A stretch of 20,164 bases of DNA from Didymodactylos carnosus (Eukaryota; Rotifera; Eurotatoria; Philodinida; Philodinidae). The stretch spans positions 1 to 20,164 of the forward strand of contig CAJNOQ010003477.1 in NCBI GenBank assembly GCA_905250885.1, in the 5' to 3' direction. The notes beneath the pieces were generated by a model. The model was not told the origin of the DNA. It saw only the letters and a program-made list of their open reading frames with translations, and did no database searches. Every line of letters begins with the position of its first letter. Position 1 is the stretch's first letter. The translations under genes were made by a program, and so were the position numbers. Below are positions 18,721 through 20,164 of the stretch, piece after piece.

Positions 18721-19971
18721 ACATTTTGCGCTAACATATCTATATGAGAAATGCAGAAGGCATTCTGGCAGATCTTAGAATTACGACCTACTCTTTCATA
18801 GACTAATAAGGTATACCACCTGCAGGCGGTATTTTCTAAGATATTTTTATGTCAACTTGTAGCTAATTATCTTTTCTATGCAATGCTGAAAACCGCAAGT
18901 CTTCGAAGTGCACTGTTCAAAAGTTATTAAAGAAATAGTCACCGGCATTCGTTTTCAATAATATATGGGCTGTTAATTAATATAACAGTCCATATATGAA
19001 AAAATCTCGAAAAAACCCCACATCCATGACAAATTAAAAAAGCAAATACAGGATTTTGTAGCGCTTGAGCAGCTGATTCAAATGATGTATTGTTCGTTAT
19101 ATTTGAGCAAAAGAGGTTGAAGAAAAACAGAATGCAAACGGCCAGACTACACTGAACTGGCATCGATTTCAGAGAAAAAATTTATACATAGTCTATTAGG
19201 CAGATATTTTTTCTTTCTTTTTTACATACATAATAACTATGAATAATTGTGCATCTAAACATACCTAAATCACATTTTTGTCATTATCCCTGAATGACTT
19301 ATGAAATATCGAAAATCAGCCACTAGACGGAAAATTTTGACCAAAGTCCAACGTTAAAAAATTCATAATTCCACCAATATTCATAGGACCGCCGAAATTT
19401 CTTGAGGATACATAGTACTCAACGCACTCTACAAACTTGCATAATTTGAGGGCAGGTTTGTAGGTGGTTGCCCCCCTTAAACGCATTTATCACCGATTAA
19501 CGCATCCAAAGTTATAAGAAAGTTCAGTTGTAAGAAAACGCGTTTAGCAGTGCATTTGGTCTAAAAAAATGTCTACCTGAGTGTACAGTAAGAATTGTAT
19601 GGCAAAAATCAAGATTAAAATCACCATAAAATTTTTCACCTTAAACAAGGAATCAAAAGTAAGAATTGTATCTTGGAAAATGAAAAAACAACCAAGGAAT
19701 CGGTAAATTGTCTCAGTTCTGCTGACAGTTAGATAGTTCCTACTGGGTATCCAGACGGAATCTACAATCAGTTTCACGATGAACTGAGGGTGATACAGAG
19801 TGTAGGCCAACTGATTCATTACTGATACTATTTTCAATGTTTAACAAACAAAACACCTTGCTTGCAACACACAGAAACAAAGACCTTTTATTTGATAGGA
19901 AAAGGTAGGCAAGCTAACCAACGTAATGATTCCCCAAAAAGAATTAAAAAGCATTATATTTGACTTTTACG
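18721..19971. other. no supported gene; one strong hairpin
   Basis: Open frames at 18939-19163 and 19544-19837 (minus) lack motifs. A direct repeat GTAAGAATTGTAT occurs near 19588 and 19659. The clearest structure is the hairpin at 18961-18997. Confidence 0.4.
18961..18997. repeat. 15-bp-stem hairpin
   Basis: ATATATGGGCTGTTA is inverted as TAACAGTCCATATAT with one G-T mismatch and a 7-base loop. It may be the tip of a small element or a structured RNA. It has no neighbouring gene. Confidence 0.55.
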
Positions 19972-20164
19972 TAGGGATGTTCGGTTCCCGGTTCCGGAAC
20001 CGAAACCACGGTTCCGGTTCTCGACTTAGAACCGAACCGAAAAGAACCGCGGTTCCGGTTCCCAACTTAGAACCGAACCGCGGTTCTCGGTTCTCAGCTA
20101 AGAACCGGAGAAGAATTTTTCAAGCAGTAATAATTCTGCCAAATGAAATTCATTTTATAGTAAA
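19972..20164. mobile_element. left part of a GC-rich hAT-like element (cut by window end)
   Basis: Starts TAGGGATGTTCGGTTCCC, similar to the ends of the element at 12994. It then runs through many GGTTCCGG/GAACCG units, including the perfect palindrome GGTTCCGGAACC at 19990-20001, until about 20111. The candidate target octamer before it is CTTTTACG (19964-19971). The right end lies beyond the window, so the duplication cannot be tested here. Confidence 0.55.

Noticed and set aside
18939..19837. Two minus-strand frames of 74 and 97 codons
   Set aside because: No recognisable domain, no splice partners, and low-complexity hydrophobic content typical of chance frames in AT-rich DNA.

Overview
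This window looks like a gene-poor, AT-rich stretch of a metazoan nuclear genome. There are no bacterial-style operons. The one multi-exon gene that can be resolved has short GT-AG introns (60 and 110 bp), and genes end in AATAAA signals. Two features point to a bdelloid rotifer: a zinc-finger/coiled-coil/SPRY-like protein of a kind I associate with rotifer gene families, and AG acceptors sitting just upstream of start codons, as expected with spliced-leader trans-splicing. This identification is an inference.

Layout. 1-1204: a 122-bp near-perfect palindrome, then coding-like scraps on the + strand that end in a terminal exon whose stop codon overlaps a poly(A) signal. 1236-2560: a complete three-exon minus-strand gene for a secreted APP1-type (HAD-fold) phosphatidate phosphatase-like protein, convergent with the previous unit. 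2700-5000: non-coding DNA with two foldback elements (2865-3146, 4692-4912) and one copy of a dispersed repeat. 5085-7185: a large diverged inverted duplication. Its loop holds a 285-bp foldback element and a 378-bp GC-rich hAT-like element, and its right arm is interrupted by about 690 bp. 7190-12990: no recognisable gene, but a 574-bp element full of the decamer CAAGATCTTG and two diverged copies of a 260-bp repeat. 12994-13305: a non-autonomous hAT-like element with a perfect 8-bp target duplication. 14007-14324: a weak helix-turn-helix-like ORF. 14675-15824: a decayed Ginger/KRBA2-type transposon integrase. 16422-17501: an intact gene for a B-box-like zinc finger, coiled coil and SPRY-like protein. 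18011-18359: another foldback element. 19972 to the end: the left part of a third GC-rich hAT-like element.

Only two genes look intact (APP1-like and B-box/SPRY-like), and nothing links them functionally. Most of the recognisable structure is mobile-element debris, mainly short non-autonomous DNA elements, together with one dead integrase. I do not see a clear new biological system. The best novelty candidates are the CAAGATCTTG element, the nested inverted duplication, and a dispersed repeat whose two copies keep one reading frame.
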